This document shows, piece after piece, positions 13,301 to 26,843 of a stretch of DNA of 64,000 bases. Source of the stretch: Kryptolebias marmoratus (taxonomy: Eukaryota > Chordata > Actinopteri > Cyprinodontiformes > Rivulidae); contig NC_051446.1 of the NCBI RefSeq assembly GCF_001649575.2, positions 22,480,625 through 22,544,624 on the forward strand, given 5' to 3'. A program made the translations under genes and the position numbers. Below the pieces are notes generated by a model that did not search any database, was not told where the DNA came from, and was given only the letters and a program-made list of their open reading frames with translations. Position 1 is the first letter of the stretch. Each line of letters opens with the position of its first letter.

Positions 13301-16300
13301 TGGCATGATTTTAAAATGTAGTTTTTACTGACTTTTTTGTTGAGCTAATTTGATTTTATGTTTATGAAATAACAAAGTGTAGTGTTTTGTTCTTCTTTAA
13401 TCACTAATGAGGCCACTTGTGGGCAAAAAAGTCTTATCTACACACATGTGTATTTGTGTTTTTTCAGTTGTTGTTCATGCAAAGAACTTATAGACTTTGG
13501 CTGCAGTAACTTCAGTATATTCCCACTCAAAAATCCCAGAGGAAATGTCTGGGGAAAACCACTTCTTCTGTTCAATTCAATCTTCAGTCAGATTTCTGTA
13601 TATGTTTTCAAAGCAGTTTATTCACCACAAAGTGCTCTTAGTATTCATGTTTTGAGAAAAATGTTCCAGTTCAACCTCAATGGAATTTCAAACTAAAATC
13701 CCAAAGAGAAACCTTTTTTTTTCTTTTCCTTTAAAACTTTTTTTGGCTGAATCTCAACCAAAAATTGTGCTCTCCAAAGGAAAACATGTAGAAATAGTAT
13801 TTTTGATAAACTTGTGAGCCTCTTAAATCTCAGCAGCTTGCAGCATTTGGATACATCATTATATCTATCTCAGCTGTCTTGTTCTTTTATGAAAAGTTCC
13901 ACACAGACAGACATATCTTTCTACACCAGAGCTATCCCAAGAGTCTCGACTATGGGTAAAACGGGATTTTCAAAACGGCACAGAGAATTTCATACACATA
14001 CAGAAAGCTTTGTGATTTATTCCAGTCGGTTATTGAACCTTTTAGGGATCTTGGTGTACTTTTTTGATAAGCAGACTTAAAGCAGCTAAGCACTTAAAAA
14101 GGGAAAACTAAAAGATTAAAGTATTTCTCTTAAAAAAAAAAAAAACTTTCATACATAATTTGTCAGCAGTTGGTTAGCTTAATTTTGTGTTCTTTCATCA
14201 AGGGGATGGGAGGGAAGCATCTTTACTATCCAAAAAGTTAGGACCACTAAACTTGATTAAAAAAATCTTTTTATGATAGAAATACGACAGACTGGGTCTG
14301 CGCTTTAGCTTGTTTTTTCTTCATCTCACTTATGTTTACATTTAGGTGACGCCGTTTCAAAGGAGCAATTAAGTTTGATCTGGAGCCAGCTACAGACGCT
14401 GTTGTCGTTAAACAATGTTGACATAGTTTGTTTTTTTTTGCACCTGTATTTGTCCATCATCACTGTATTTGACTAAGAAATTGTAGTTTTCCAAAATAGC
14501 AGACTTTATAGATAATGGGGGGGGATTAATCTTTGTGTTCTCTATGGTCTTTCATTGTGGTTCTGCTTCATTTTCTACATTTTGAATGTTGTGTGGCAGA
14601 ATGTAGATTGCTGCACTTTAGTTCTGCACATAAATGTTCTGCATGTCTACAGGTTTGAAACATGGCTTCATTCATTCGGTACAGGTGCATGCTTAACCAA
14701 AAGGCCTGTAACAATTTTTTTTGGTATGTTGCACCATTAAATCCCTGCAAATATGTATTGTAAAAAATTATACAAAACTGCACTCACAACAAAATGAACT
14801 TGTGTTTGTGTTCAGTTTTTTCTGCGATTCATCTGTTCTGCAAAAGCTTGTATTTTCAGACAGAAAGGAACTTAAATTCTTCATACATTTTTCACTTTGC
14901 TTGTTGCTGCTTCCTCAACAAGACAAAATAGATAGCCTTGCAGAGTTCAGGAAACAATTTGACAGTAAACTGACCGTCTAGAGCCTGCAGGCGCCTTTGC
15001 AATAAAATATCCCATGCTAATACCCACCCAAGGCTTCTGGCTTAGAGTTTCAATGTGCAGTGATGTAAATAAGACTCTTGTTTTCACTCATAACCTAATC
15101 CTTGGACTTTATTATGGAGTGCAGAGAATGTTTTTGTACCTCCAGCTTTATAATCACCCTGCTTCTTCAACCCACTTTCATCTTTTCATCCCATTCTTTT
15201 ATTCTTTATCCATTTTTCCGGTGACCTGACTGTACGGGTACAATAAACTGTGGCCTGACCACAAATAATACCCAAATCGAAAGCTCATTAATGTGAGATT
15301 ATGCTCTCTCTGAATAGCCAAAGTGAGGTCTCATTCTGTGCTTGTATATAGTCCAAAGTTGCAAGCACAAAAGGAACAAACATTGACCCCTGCAGGAGCA
15401 TGAAAGACTACAGCAGGATTTTGTAAACACCTCCAACATGGTATTATGACCTCTATTTTAAGAAGTTAAAAAAATATATGAAATAAATGATAGAAGGAAC
15501 TATTTAGTTCACTTACTGGACATCTTTAACGTATGTTCCCTCCTGCTGCTCCATTTTAAATCTTCAAATAGTTATCTAGCAGAAGCAATTGGAGGGTATG
15601 GAAAGCACAGACCAAACCAGCCATGATTACTGTATAAGAAAACAGCAGGAGGTCAAATAAAATGTATAACATAGGATAAGAGGAAGCTAATTGGCTTGCT
15701 GAGCTGTGATAACCAGAGCCCTTCATTCCCTTGGCTTTATTTAGACCTAACCTTCATTAGGTGAGTACAAAAGGGACAGAGGAATGATCACATTTAGCAA
15801 GAAGAGGTGGAGTAGGAGTTTATCCTCTGTGTGTGTGTTGCAAGAAGACAGAGAGGTGGGGGGTCTTTGTTCCTATGTGTGTGTCTTTGTCTCAGTGTGA
15901 GTGTCAGAAGATGAGCATAGAGCTTCCAGCTGAGACAGGGATGAGATGGATGAGGTGTGTGATGTGTTTATGCGTGCTGTTAAGCGTGTGTGGACATTTT
16001 GCCTGGTGCTGATAGCAAAGTTGGTAGGAAAAGAAACGGTAACCAGTGAAATAATGCCAGAGGTCTCTATTACAGAATGTGTGGCTATACAAAACACTCA
16101 CTGATCAATGCAAGGGCATTCATATGTATATTGTGGCAAACCTATGTAATACATAGCTAAGATAACACTAAAATAGTGAGAAAATAATGTGACATTAGAA
16201 ATGGCAGACTAAAAAGCCCTTTCCTGTATATTAAAGCCCACTAACATGACTGTGAGGTGGATCTGTTATCTGCTGTAATCCACAGTGAACAAGCGGTGAG

Positions 16301-17857
16301 ATGCTGGGTAATGGCCTCTCTCTCAAACTACCTTAGCTATCAAATGTTCTAATCATCTTCACTAAGAGGAAATTTACACTATTATCCCCAAATGTCCTTT
16401 TCTTTTAAAGTGAATAGTGTCTCAAATCACTTCATGTTATTCTGCACAATGTGGCCACTTTCATCTTGAGAGAGTTAGAAGCCCAGTCGGTAACCTTTTA
16501 ACTGTATTGATCACAGGTCTTACTTGTAGTAAAAAAAAAAAGTTCTGTAGTGTTTGTCATATAATGCCAGTTATACCCCCTTAGCTTTTTGAATGTTGAT
16601 TAGTTAGAGACGCTTTAACCATAAAAAGTAACAGTCCTGTTAAAGCACTTGTCATGTCCGCCTGGTATCACTTCATAAACTTTACCATATTTTCATACAA
16701 ACCATGTAATGTCAGCTACACTGTCTCTGTGACAGTTTAGTTAACTCCCCCATACAACAAATTGAAGAACATCCACTAAAATCCACAATAGGCAATTTAT
16801 GAATGGCATTGCAGGTTTTATAGTATCAACATGTCATCCAATTTTCTGTCCCAAAAATGTAAAACAGAGGGTTACATCTGCCATCTATAGATCTAAAAGG
16901 TAGTAATCTAAAGGCCTTTTCAAACTCAGTGATGTAGACCTGGAGCACAAAACATGTCAGACATCTCCTATTCTAAATCCCACAGCTGCTGGACTCATAG
17001 ATCATCTGTCATCACTACATCATACCCTTGAACCTTGATGTCAGCTTACCTTTACACACACTGATTTTTTTTTTGTTGTTGTTGTTTGGCTCTTTGACTA
17101 CCTTTTTTGCAGGAAAAAGGCATCTCAAGCTTGGCTTGAAAGGGCCTTAAATGTAATCCTACTGGTTGAGGATACAAACACTCTGGGTCAGCTCTGAGAA
17201 GGGTGTTAGTGGAACAAAACACAGGATTTTCATCCAAGAATTAGTATCCCTGGTGGAACTAATATTTTTACACTTTTCTCTGGAATTATTTTATTTCCAG
17301 TTGCTGTTTTACCACAAAACTACTTGATTTAAGTAACATTTCCATTTTACAGTGGTCTTCTCCATTTTCTTGTTTGTATTGAAATGCTAAGGAGTTTTGA
17401 CTATTTGTCAAAATATAAGTAAGGTGTGAGAACAGGGTCCGATCCTCACATTATTGTTCTTACTGTTGCTCATCCTGCGCAGCTGCTTTGTCAAGACATC
17501 CAACTCAACACAGCATCTGTCTTTAGACTGTGATTAACTCTTAGGTCGATGCCATTTGGCCTCTTTTGCATATTTACTAGTACTTCCCTTATGCAGCCTA
17601 TCCACTCATCAGAGTCTGTTTAGATAAAAATAAATCCCACGTGACTTGGTTGACTTAAATATAACGATGATCGCCAAGACAAGTGTGAAGTGTGTTATTT
17701 TGTGGATGACAAGTCATCATCACCCAAGCAGCACTTTGTTTAGTTCATTTGCACGTTGAACTAAAAATCTACCCTGTGGGTCTAGAGAGAGTTCTGCAAA
17801 CACTTAATTGGCAGCACCTGTGTTTCCACGTTCTATATTGATGTGCCTATCATTGGT

Positions 17858-17876
17858 GTGTGTGTGTGTGTGTGTA
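17858..17876. repeat. (TG)n microsatellite
   Basis: A short GT dinucleotide tract followed by 'tatatgtac'. Confidence 0.8.
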
Positions 17877-19076
17877 TATGTACCCATTTACCTTCTACAC
17901 ACTAGAGTCTACAAAGGAAGTAAGCGTTGGGACTACATTCGTCTTTGCTTGTCATTTGTCTGTCATTCCCCTGCTGTGACCTGTCCATACATTATTGAGC
18001 AGCGAAGAACATTGTTCAACTGCTTTAATTTTTCAGTAGGCCAGGGGAAGACTGCAGACACTCCCCACCCTTTAGCCACAGTTTTATAATTCCATTTTGC
18101 CTTGTATGACCCACTACTGCGTTGTTTTGTTGTGGTGCTTTGTGAGCGTTTATATTTTAATATTTTGCTGTTGTGTTCTCTGAAATATTTGCAAAACATA
18201 TTTGACAAGTAACAGTAACTATTTTTCATTTCATATAAATTGAAAAATGTAAACTGAAACAAAACCTCACCTCTCCTGCCCAGATGGCGCTGTATCTTTG
18301 TACAGATGTCAGGAGATCAGACAAAACATAGGAAGGGGAAAAGTACTTTTCATGTCTTATGAGACCCAGGTAGTGAAAGGACATGCTGTGCAGCTCCTGT
18401 GTCTGTGATGTCTTTACACCAACTTGTATCCACAGTCTCATATATAGCAGCCAACTGCTGTGCAGGCCTATGGGTGGTGGTAATGCTTCAGTTAAGACAG
18501 AGGTTTAGGGAACTCAGTTTTTGACATTTTCTCACCACTTTCATCAGTGTCTCATTGTTAAGCTCAGAGCTTCTGCTTCTCTGTGCAAGTGAAGGTGTTA
18601 TCTTGAACAACTTAATTACTGAGTCAGTTTTGTTGCTATGGAGTCAAGTTTCCGTCAAAACAAAACCACAACACACATAATTTGCACTGAATGTGTAATT
18701 GCAGTTATAATAGCAGCAATCCATTTTGTTTTCCAAAAAACAAATAATAGGAAGAAAAGGCAATGGTGTAGATGGTCTTTGCAGGCTAGCTTTGAGCTCT
18801 GAGCAGCTATGGCTTTTTTGCCTTGATTGTGTCTCTCATTTAATTTGATCCATCCTCAGCCAGTCAGCTAGATGCTTCCTCAACAGCTCACTTTACACTC
18901 TATCTGCCATAACAGGTGTTTTAGAAATATGCACAGACCCTATTTCCTATGAACTTCAGCAGGAAGTATCATCCCTTTTGTAGTACGTATAGAGAAAAAC
19001 ATGTACAGAAATGTATACTTTCTGCTAGAACATCATCTTTTTTACCTTTCTTTAGTTTAAACACCATTGTAGATAA

Positions 19077-19095
19077 AAATAATAATAATAATAAC
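19077..19095. repeat. (AAT)n microsatellite
   Basis: A short run of about six AAT units. Confidence 0.8.
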
Positions 19096-22000
19096 CTGGG
19101 GAAAAGTCTTTAGAGGTAACTGGAAACTATGAGGTGACACTTCAAATTTATTTTGTGCACAAATGTTAGATAAATATATTAGCCAGAACGTAATCGGATT
19201 GTATCCACCTTGAAGTTCTCGTTAATTGAAGATCAATGTTTATGTCACAAAATAAATTTTGAAAATTAAACTTGAAATATTTTATTATTCTTTCACTATA
19301 TAAAACCATTTCCCTAGCTGACAGTTCACTCAGTCCATCTCCTGGCTCATGCAGGGGTCTTTTTACCTACTTCACTAATGGAAGACCAGCTGAACTATAG
19401 TCATTTAGGAGAAAGTAGAACACGGAGAGTTAGGTTTAGTGACTAGCAAGGTCTCCTGGGCATCCTCCCAGTCCGACAGTCGAAGAGGAAGGGATCATTA
19501 CTGAAGCATGAATGTAACCAAAAGGGGCCAACAGTCATACATCGGGGCTTCATCAAAAGTTCTGGTCAAGAACAAGAAATGTGTGTTTGTAGGTGTGAAG
19601 ATATGTTCTGCATATACATACATTTGTTGATTAGTTTTGCATAAGATGACTGATATGTACAGTTAGTCTGTGTGGAAACCGACAGCTGGCCTGGATTTGA
19701 CTGTCTCTTAGGGAAGAGTAAAATATGAGACAGCACTCATTGCACGCACACTCACACACACACACCTGCCAAACCCATCTCTCACACAAACAGAAGACAC
19801 ACACAAAATTTACAGCTCTGTGCTGACATACATATTCTGGCACATTTTGGAGCCTTTCCCATTCAGTCCAACACACAAACACACACTCAGCAAGAGAGCC
19901 AGACCAGTGTGCTAAATAAAGACAGACAGTGGAACAGATTTTCACACCCAGCGGGACCATTAGCAACTCAGTCAGACCACCAGCAAACTTCCATCCTCAT
20001 CAGCATCACAAACACATTTTGACACCTGCCATCAAAGAGTAACACACATGCACGCGCACATTGTGTGAAAAATAAACAAATCGCATGTATAATTCTATAC
20101 TCGAGTCCAGACATGCCTTCGCTGCACATTAGTATGCAATGCATAGTTTGCTGGGACTATCAGCAGTTTGTCTGCATGTGTGGGGGCCCCCAGGCTGCAG
20201 CTGAAATATGTATGCTGTGTCCGATAGTGCTGGCCCCCCGGGGACCGAGCTAGGAGGGAGGTTGCTACTCACAGGCGTCGCTACAGCACCAGAGTCCAGT
20301 GGGAACGGAAAAATACCGACTTCTCTGTGAAAATTCAGGCCCGTGTTTTGCACTCAGAACAGTAAATTCAAGAAATTGTGTCATCCCTAAAACTGGCCAT
20401 TTCACAGACTTATAGGAAAGAATTTTAGTGCACCTACTGAGATAATGTTTCTCATAAACACAACCACTTGTCTTTAAAAAGTATTTAGACACTGGTAAAA
20501 CAGATTTTAGCTGGCAGGTGTTCAACCCATATTACTTTCAAAGAAAAAAGAACCCTAAATACAGATGAAAACTCATGTTTATGGTAGCAGGTCATTATTA
20601 TTCTAAAGTGCTATGCATTGGCTATTTGAAATAATTTACCTAAAAGTTGAATTTATTGACTCAAAAACAACAATGAATGCAAGATTTTTTTAGGGTGTCA
20701 ATTTTACAATACTCCCAAATCATGAAACATGGCTCAGTCCTTACATTTCAAACCCATCTTCTCAGTTTCATAGTCTATTTGACCCTATTTCTCTTAGATT
20801 ACCTTATTTTTTTTAATTTTCACTTGAAATCATTTTTATGTAACAGAACCGTAAGTCATAATGTAGACTATTTGGATGTTTCAAAGAAAACTAATTGAAA
20901 TAAGCATTTTTTTCCACCTAAAATTTTAACAGTAAATACAAACTGGGGGGATCAGTGATGACTGGAGGTAGGCGAAAGACTGAAACAAAAAACTATTAAA
21001 ACAAAAAACAGATGCAGAGGTAGAGAATTGAAAACAATCTGCAAATTCAAGCAAAGTGGTCCAAAAGGAATTACAAATGAATGCAATGGAATGGTGAGTC
21101 AGAATGTAATAAATGTTGCACAGTCTGTCTTTTGAGTAATCCTCAAATTTTGGTTGACAGATGTAGAAAAACGGGGGTTGTTACTGAAAAAAAAAACACT
21201 AGTCATGAAACAGGCAGAACAGAGGGTTAAGCTGAAACAAATTTCTAATTTCCCCATGCAGCATGTAAGTGAATTAGAGGCAATTACTCACCTGCATCCA
21301 TTTATAGTCTCTAAAAACAAGAATACAAGAAGCACAAAACTTGAATCCCAACCCAAAGTCTAACAGTATTCTGCAGTTTTAAAGGTTTTAAGGTGTTTTG
21401 GAATTTCTGACATTAAATCCTAAAACCTGCTCGTGGGTAAAATGATTTAAGGAGTTATTTTTGACCTATTCAAGATAAGCGTTTCAAAAGAAATAAAAAG
21501 GAGTATATAACTCTTATTTTAAAAAATAATTCTTCAAGTTTGTCTCAATTATAAATTCTCACCTAAAGGCAGGCATTTGTACCTGGCACTCTTCTCATTA
21601 ATGAGGGAGCTGATTTAATAGACTGTGTAGGACAGACATAGTTGTGCACAGGCACACAAACCCAACATGTCCCATCTTTGAGCCGACCTGGGCCATGGCC
21701 CCTGGAAGAATCCTCCGGTGTGGGCTGAGCTGCATGCAAATGAGGGGCCACTAAAACATTATAATCCCACTGTATACAGGAAGCACACAGCTAAAAAAAA
21801 GAGTGAGCTTTAGTTTCAGCATATTTTAGGGTTTTTGTTCAAATAATTATATTCTCAATGTACTGCACTGACTATTGTACAAGTAGATCTGGATAAAGTG
21901 TTTATAAAGTTATTTTTATCGGTGTTGATCAGATGTTTGGTGTGTTTTACACAAACCCAACATCATCCTTCATTTCTTTATATTTTGCTTCCAAGAAGTC

Positions 22001-22369
22001 AAAATTTATTGTCATATTTTATAGAGCAATGTCTATCCAGGCTTTTTAAAATATCTTGCACAATTTTCCTTTGGACCTTTGACTCCATTTTCAGAGGAGT
22101 TTAGCGTCCAAAGAGCTATTAGATGAAACCATATTATACCATAGATAATCATCTGAAGGATAATGCATCTGAATTTGCTGAATTAGTTCATATTTCCTGA
22201 AGATATAACATTCAGATAAAGTTAATCTGCTGTGAATGGTTATTTTAGGCAAGGTACCTTGTTTTTGTTGTTGTTGTTTTGTTTTTTAAGTACATGCTAC
22301 ACAATATGCTGTCATAGTCGAGAGCTGGACTGAAAATAAGTGAAAAAGCATCCAAAGTTTTTAAAGACC

Positions 22370-22450
22370 TTAATAACCCTTAACTAACCAGGCAAGTCCC
22401 ATTGAAATCACAGATCTCTTCTTTTAAGGAAGGCCACGGCCTGAAGGCAG
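22370..22450 (-). mobile_element. LINE 3' tail remnant, minus strand
   Basis: The segment 'aaccaggcaagtcccattga' followed by 'aatcacagatctcttctttt' and a 'ggaaggccac...gaaggcagcc' box is the reverse complement of the same 3' tail seen on the plus strand near 32570-32690. It is only a truncated 3' end, as is usual for LINE insertions. The family resembles the abundant fish elements that end in 'gagattnttaatctcaatgggactt' plus an AAATAAA-like tail. Confidence 0.6.
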
Positions 22451-24594
22451 CCTAACATGCATGTTTTTAGACCTTGAAAAAGCATGGAGAACTACTGATA
22501 AAGACCACTTCAAGTCCGGCTCCTTGAAGGGAAATGGTAAAGAAAATTAGTGCTCAGTTATTTCAAGTAACATTGTCTTCTTATACTGTCAAGCATTTTT
22601 TCTACAGTGTCATGGAAGAATTTACAATTCTTAAAGTAGAAGTAATTAAGTAGTAATTAGTGTTTGATGGTGAAATATAAGAAAACTTGTATCGTAGCAT
22701 TTTTGGTTTTATTGGTTTTGCTTGTATTAATATCTTTATATTTAACATATTTAACAGTACTAGTAGTATATATTTTACAGAGAAACTTCTCTCTATATCA
22801 CTGTTTTCTTGTCTGTTTGTCATTTATTCACACCAAAGTATTTAAGCATTCCAGTAGCTGTTAATGAGATTCTTATTTGTCACGTTGATTATATTTTCCC
22901 CCTATGGTGCAGCATTTTATTTGCTTAGTTGATATTTTCTTGTCGATTTCTATCTCTGTAAGAACAAAACAATGGTGATGGGATTCCAGCAACTAGGCAC
23001 GAGTTGTTGCTCTTTCACTTGGCCATTTGCAAAGATAAATTTTCCACCTGTTTGAATGACTGACATGAAAACCTGTCAGATGAGAATGTTTTAGAGCAGC
23101 AAAGACTCAGGTTCCCTGTAACCTTATAGTCAGCCTAACTATGGCATAAAGTCAGGAGAAATGTGGCGCTGCAGAGCATCAGCTGACTAAATAACTCTGA
23201 ACAGCATGTGAGTGAATAAATAGTGAATTTGTAGTTGTTTTCTGGTTACCTGGTCTGTCTGTCTGTGAATAGTTTTGTCACATCCTGGTTTTATTTTCTT
23301 ATACACTAAATGACAAGGTGTGGTGAATGTGTCCGTGAACTAAATGTTCCTGGCAAAAGGCTTTCATTATGTTCACTACAGTTGGAAACAGAATTTGACT
23401 TTTCAAAAATGAACCTTTTTTACTCTTTTGATGAACGTTAAAATTACAGTATTTAGCTGTGAATTGTTGGTTATCATTTGCCTTTTTCCAAGTGTTAAGT
23501 CCACCATTGAATTAGGTTTTTGATAACAGTGAGAAACTCTCATGGACTTCCCAGTGAGAAGGTCCACTGAGATATTAATCAGAAATCAATGTTCTCTTTG
23601 GCCTCACACCTTCCTGTTTGTGGGTGATACAGTATTTGCTTGTTTTTTTTTTTGCATACTTGTCTCTCGTTTCTTTCCTCCTTCCACTCCTGCTCCTCAC
23701 CTCATGCTTTTTATCTTCACATTTATGAATAAAGTGCACACCGCCAGGGAAACATTAGTCTCAGCCATGTCTCAGGCTCCCAGATTTTGAGACTCTCTTC
23801 TTCTGTGTCAGGCATAGCATTAACCCACATTGCTCAGGAGAGACCCAGACATTTACACTCGGATTCTATTTTATATTTAAGCTCTATTTTACATCAATGA
23901 ACCTTTTCTGCCTGCTACAGTCCTCTCTTATATAATGTTTTAGCTCATTTTGTTATTTTTCAGTCTGTTTATTTTTCCTATGGTTCATTGTGTATTCTCT
24001 CTTTGCACTGACAGACTTTACTTCGCAGTGTGACTTTTTGATTAGTTGTATCCATGTTTTGGCTTGGATGTTTTTCAGTCTGCTGTGTGGAGGCTTTCTT
24101 CATGTTTGACTAGCTTTAGGGATCAAAATGTACCAGAACAGAGCTCAGCCAGAATGGCAAGGGGCCCAATTTTGGACTTGGAAACACAAGGTAGTGATAC
24201 GAGTTGGATCTGATGGGTCAATACTTTGTGGTATTTTTATGGAGTCTCCTCCATCTTCTTGTTGTCGTTATAAATATTTATTCTTACAGCCGAGCCTACA
24301 TTTTGATGCCAGATCAGGTTATCAAAAGTAAGAAGTGAAACCAAAGAGCATCTGATAAATATTCATCTAGAAGAGGCAGAAATTTATGAATATTCTGTAT
24401 TGCCTTATTGAGCTAAATATAATTTTGAACCCTAAGCAACCACTTTTTATATTCGTAGTTTCCTTTGCTATTCCTCATTTTGTCTTTGTATATGCCATCC
24501 CACTTCACTCAGGGCAAGGGGTTTATTTGCTTAGTTGTTCTCAAACGTGATAATTTATCTGGATGCTTTACAACTTCTCTTGAGGATCTACAAA

Positions 24595-24770
24595 GGAACA
24601 GAATATAAAAGAATAGAAAGATACTTTATTGATCTGTGGAGGGAAATCAGATTTGCAATACACAAATGTCTAAAAAAGCAGAAGATATAAGAGTATGTAC
24701 AAGGCAAATTAAAAGTTTAAAATGAAGAAAACTATAAAATGATAATGGCCAGCAACTCTCAGCAGTATAA
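24595..24770 (+). repeat. Fish interspersed repeat with 'tactttattgatc' signature
   Basis: The phrase 'agatactttattgatctgtg' followed by 'gagggaaatcag' matches a ubiquitous teleost repeat whose consensus reads TACTTTATTGATCCCGAGGGGAAATTC. It is probably a truncated retroposon end. The right boundary is arbitrary. Confidence 0.55.
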
Positions 24771-25039
24771 GAAAAATACATCTGCAAATATTTAATTGTT
24801 CAAAAATGACTCCATTTTCAAAAGACCTGAACGTAAAGATGTTATAGCTCCTTTACATCTAAACCATTGATGCTTTATTTTTATAGTATACAGTTTCAAA
24901 ATAAATCACAAGTTTTATTCTAAGAGTGTCAATTTTGCATCCAGAATTTGTTTGTATTCTATTTCAGTATTTCCTCCACCAAACTATGATAGTTCTATCT
25001 CCATGCCTGACAGTTCAAGAGAATATACATCTTGTTAAA

Positions 25040-25420
25040 TGGTTTCCGACGTTGGTTTTGCTCCTGGTTAACTCTTGCTTTGTGTTCAGTTCATAGTTTC
25101 CTCATTTACAGTTTTATTTTGTTTTGGCATTTTCTTTGTACATTGCCATTATTTTGGTTTCCTGATGTATTTTAATTCACTTGATTTTTACCATGAGTTA
25201 ACACCTGCCCTTGTTAGTCTTATGTTCCTTGGTATATATTTAGTTTCCTATTAGGAGCCACACCTGTGTTTTCGTGATGTCTCATGATCTGCAATATTTT
25301 GCTTTTTCTTTCAGGACTTCCTATGCCTTTGGTTTAGTATTAAATTGGACCATGCCCTGTGTGCCTGCATTTAGGTCCTTCTACCACAATTCACAAGACT
25401 ATTTTAAGATTTTTTGTCTC
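25040..25420 (+). mobile_element. LTR-like fragment, family C
   Basis: This is a T-rich stretch that ends with 'ccctgtgtgcctgcatttag' and 'gtccttctacca'. The ending resembles a fish repeat class in which an AATAAA-like signal is followed by a 'CTGCATTTGGGTCC' box. Related endings occur at 40570 and 48512. It may be a solo LTR remnant, but no paired LTR or coding region is visible, so the class is tentative. Confidence 0.35.
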
Positions 25421-26289
25421 TCTCTTGCATTTCCAAACTTGACTTTGCTCATTGCAGCCAAAAAAATTGCATTTTGTTCATTTTTATCATCCTACATGGC
25501 TTGTTTTTAAAGTACACAGGCCTCTTTTAGTTGTGATTTGCAATCTTGAGGCTCAAATTTATTGTAAGGAATAATAAGCTCATCACCTGTCTATAATGTT
25601 CTTATCCTTTGGTATTTGGGCTAAAATAGTACAAATACAGCCAATATTCTCTGCAACATAAGTTTTTATCAAACATTTAAAATGGTGTTCATCCTAAAAG
25701 TGACTCTGAACACAACTGTCCACTTAAAATCCTTCACATTAAGAAACTTTGAATGCTCTTGCACAATGTGTACAACTGGAAGATAACATAAAGTATACCA
25801 CAAAATAATAAAGAAGTGAAATTAAGTTATTTCTTCCAGATGTAGTACGTCTGAAACCCTGACTGAAAGAGAAAAGCTTATTAATTTTTCTTTGTCCCTC
25901 ATTTTGTTTTACTTTCATCCCCTATTTTCCTTCACATCCCTTCACTCTGATCCGTCTACCTCCACTGAATTTGTCGAGCCCAGATAGAGGAACAAAATAT
26001 CAGCACAATAGATCATTTTGACAGTTTAATTTCAAAGCCTGATTATCAGTCAATTTGATAATTATATTATCCAACCATCCAATTAATGTGTTCTATATTT
26101 ACAATGATGATCAAGTAAGCTCTCCATTTTTACATCGTTTATAAAGGGTGAGATATTGGAAACACAAAGAACTTTGACAGTTTGCCTCTCAGCCTCCTTG
26201 ATGAAGATATAAAAATCAGTGTTGCCACGTTTAGTATGTGCATCACCCTCCAGAGAGGTTCTCACTGGTGTCCTTCTATCCATTCCTTC

Positions 26290-26530
26290 ACACTCCGCAG
26301 AGCATGTTCAGGAGTCGCAGCGAGAGCAAAAGACAGAGCGAAACGGAGCGAGGGTGAACGAATGATGAAAGGATTTTACGCCTCCTCCTTGGCTTCGCTC
26401 CTCTCCTGTCTGCTCTGTGTGGCTCGGAGGAAAGTGTTGCGCCGTGCCAATGAGTTACTGACACACAAACACACAGAGCGCAGGACCGGTCCTTCATGAC
26501 TTGATGCCTCGCTCGCTCTTTCCTTCCTGT
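26290..26530 (+). promoter_or_regulatory. CpG-rich patch, candidate alternative promoter / first exon
   Basis: About 17 CpG dinucleotides fall within roughly 240 bp, against a flanking sequence almost free of CpG. The patch begins about 550 bp and ends about 315 bp upstream of the Ig1 exon. It contains an ORF that opens with two adjacent ATG codons (26362 and 26365) and runs to a stop at 26500. Its first 21 codons look like a secretory signal peptide: a basic residue near the start, then a hydrophobic run 'FYASSLASLLSCLLCVA', then two arginines. A phase 1 donor would be needed to join the Ig1 exon. The only one that restores the expected aspartate is the weak 'ACCG|GTCCTT' at about 26490. No TATA box is obvious. 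This is inference only; the patch could be a CpG-rich enhancer or chance. Confidence 0.3.
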
Positions 26531-26843
26531 TAGCCAGGCGTTTTTGACACTCCCAGAACTAGTCAAAAATGTCCAACACAAGCAGCAGCACATCGTAGGG
26601 GATTAGCTCCAATGAGACACAGTCGGGAAGGGTTTTTCTTCTGCTGTGTTTACATGCCATCAAATACAGGAAATTTTCTATTAAATTGTAGAACTTGTCT
26701 GCAAACGGTCTTTTACGGTCTCATATTTCTATCTACCTTTTTAAACTTGTGCCTCCAGGAGGATGAAAGTGAATGCACTCTATTGTTTAGAAGCCTTGTA
26801 AATATTCTTTAAAATATTAAATCTCTGACTCTATTCTTCACAG

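Larger units (their letters stand above)
1..26843 (+). other. Presumed 3' part of sdk2 intron 1 (no coding exon recognised)
   Basis: No open reading frame in this stretch shows a recognisable domain, sustained coding character or flanking splice signals. The next element on the plus strand is a Sidekick exon that opens with the acceptor-side part of a split codon, so an upstream coding exon must exist. I infer that this is the end of intron 1, because Sidekick genes usually have a very long first intron, but other non-coding DNA further left cannot be excluded. It holds repeat copies near 665-935, 2225-3110 and 6935-7225, a short fish repeat at 8471-8580, an inverted repeat at 10048-10100, a LINE remnant at 12720-13300, LINE-tail and LTR-like pieces at 22370-22450, 24595-24770 and 25040-25420, a few short CA/TG and AAT tracts, and a CpG-rich patch at 26290-26530. 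The rest is unremarkable AT-rich sequence. Confidence 0.6.

Noticed and set aside
1..26300. The conventional sidekick exon 1 with signal peptide inside the window
   Set aside because: I found no upstream ORF that combines a start codon, a hydrophobic leader and a strong phase 1 donor. Exon 1 is therefore expected to the left of the window.
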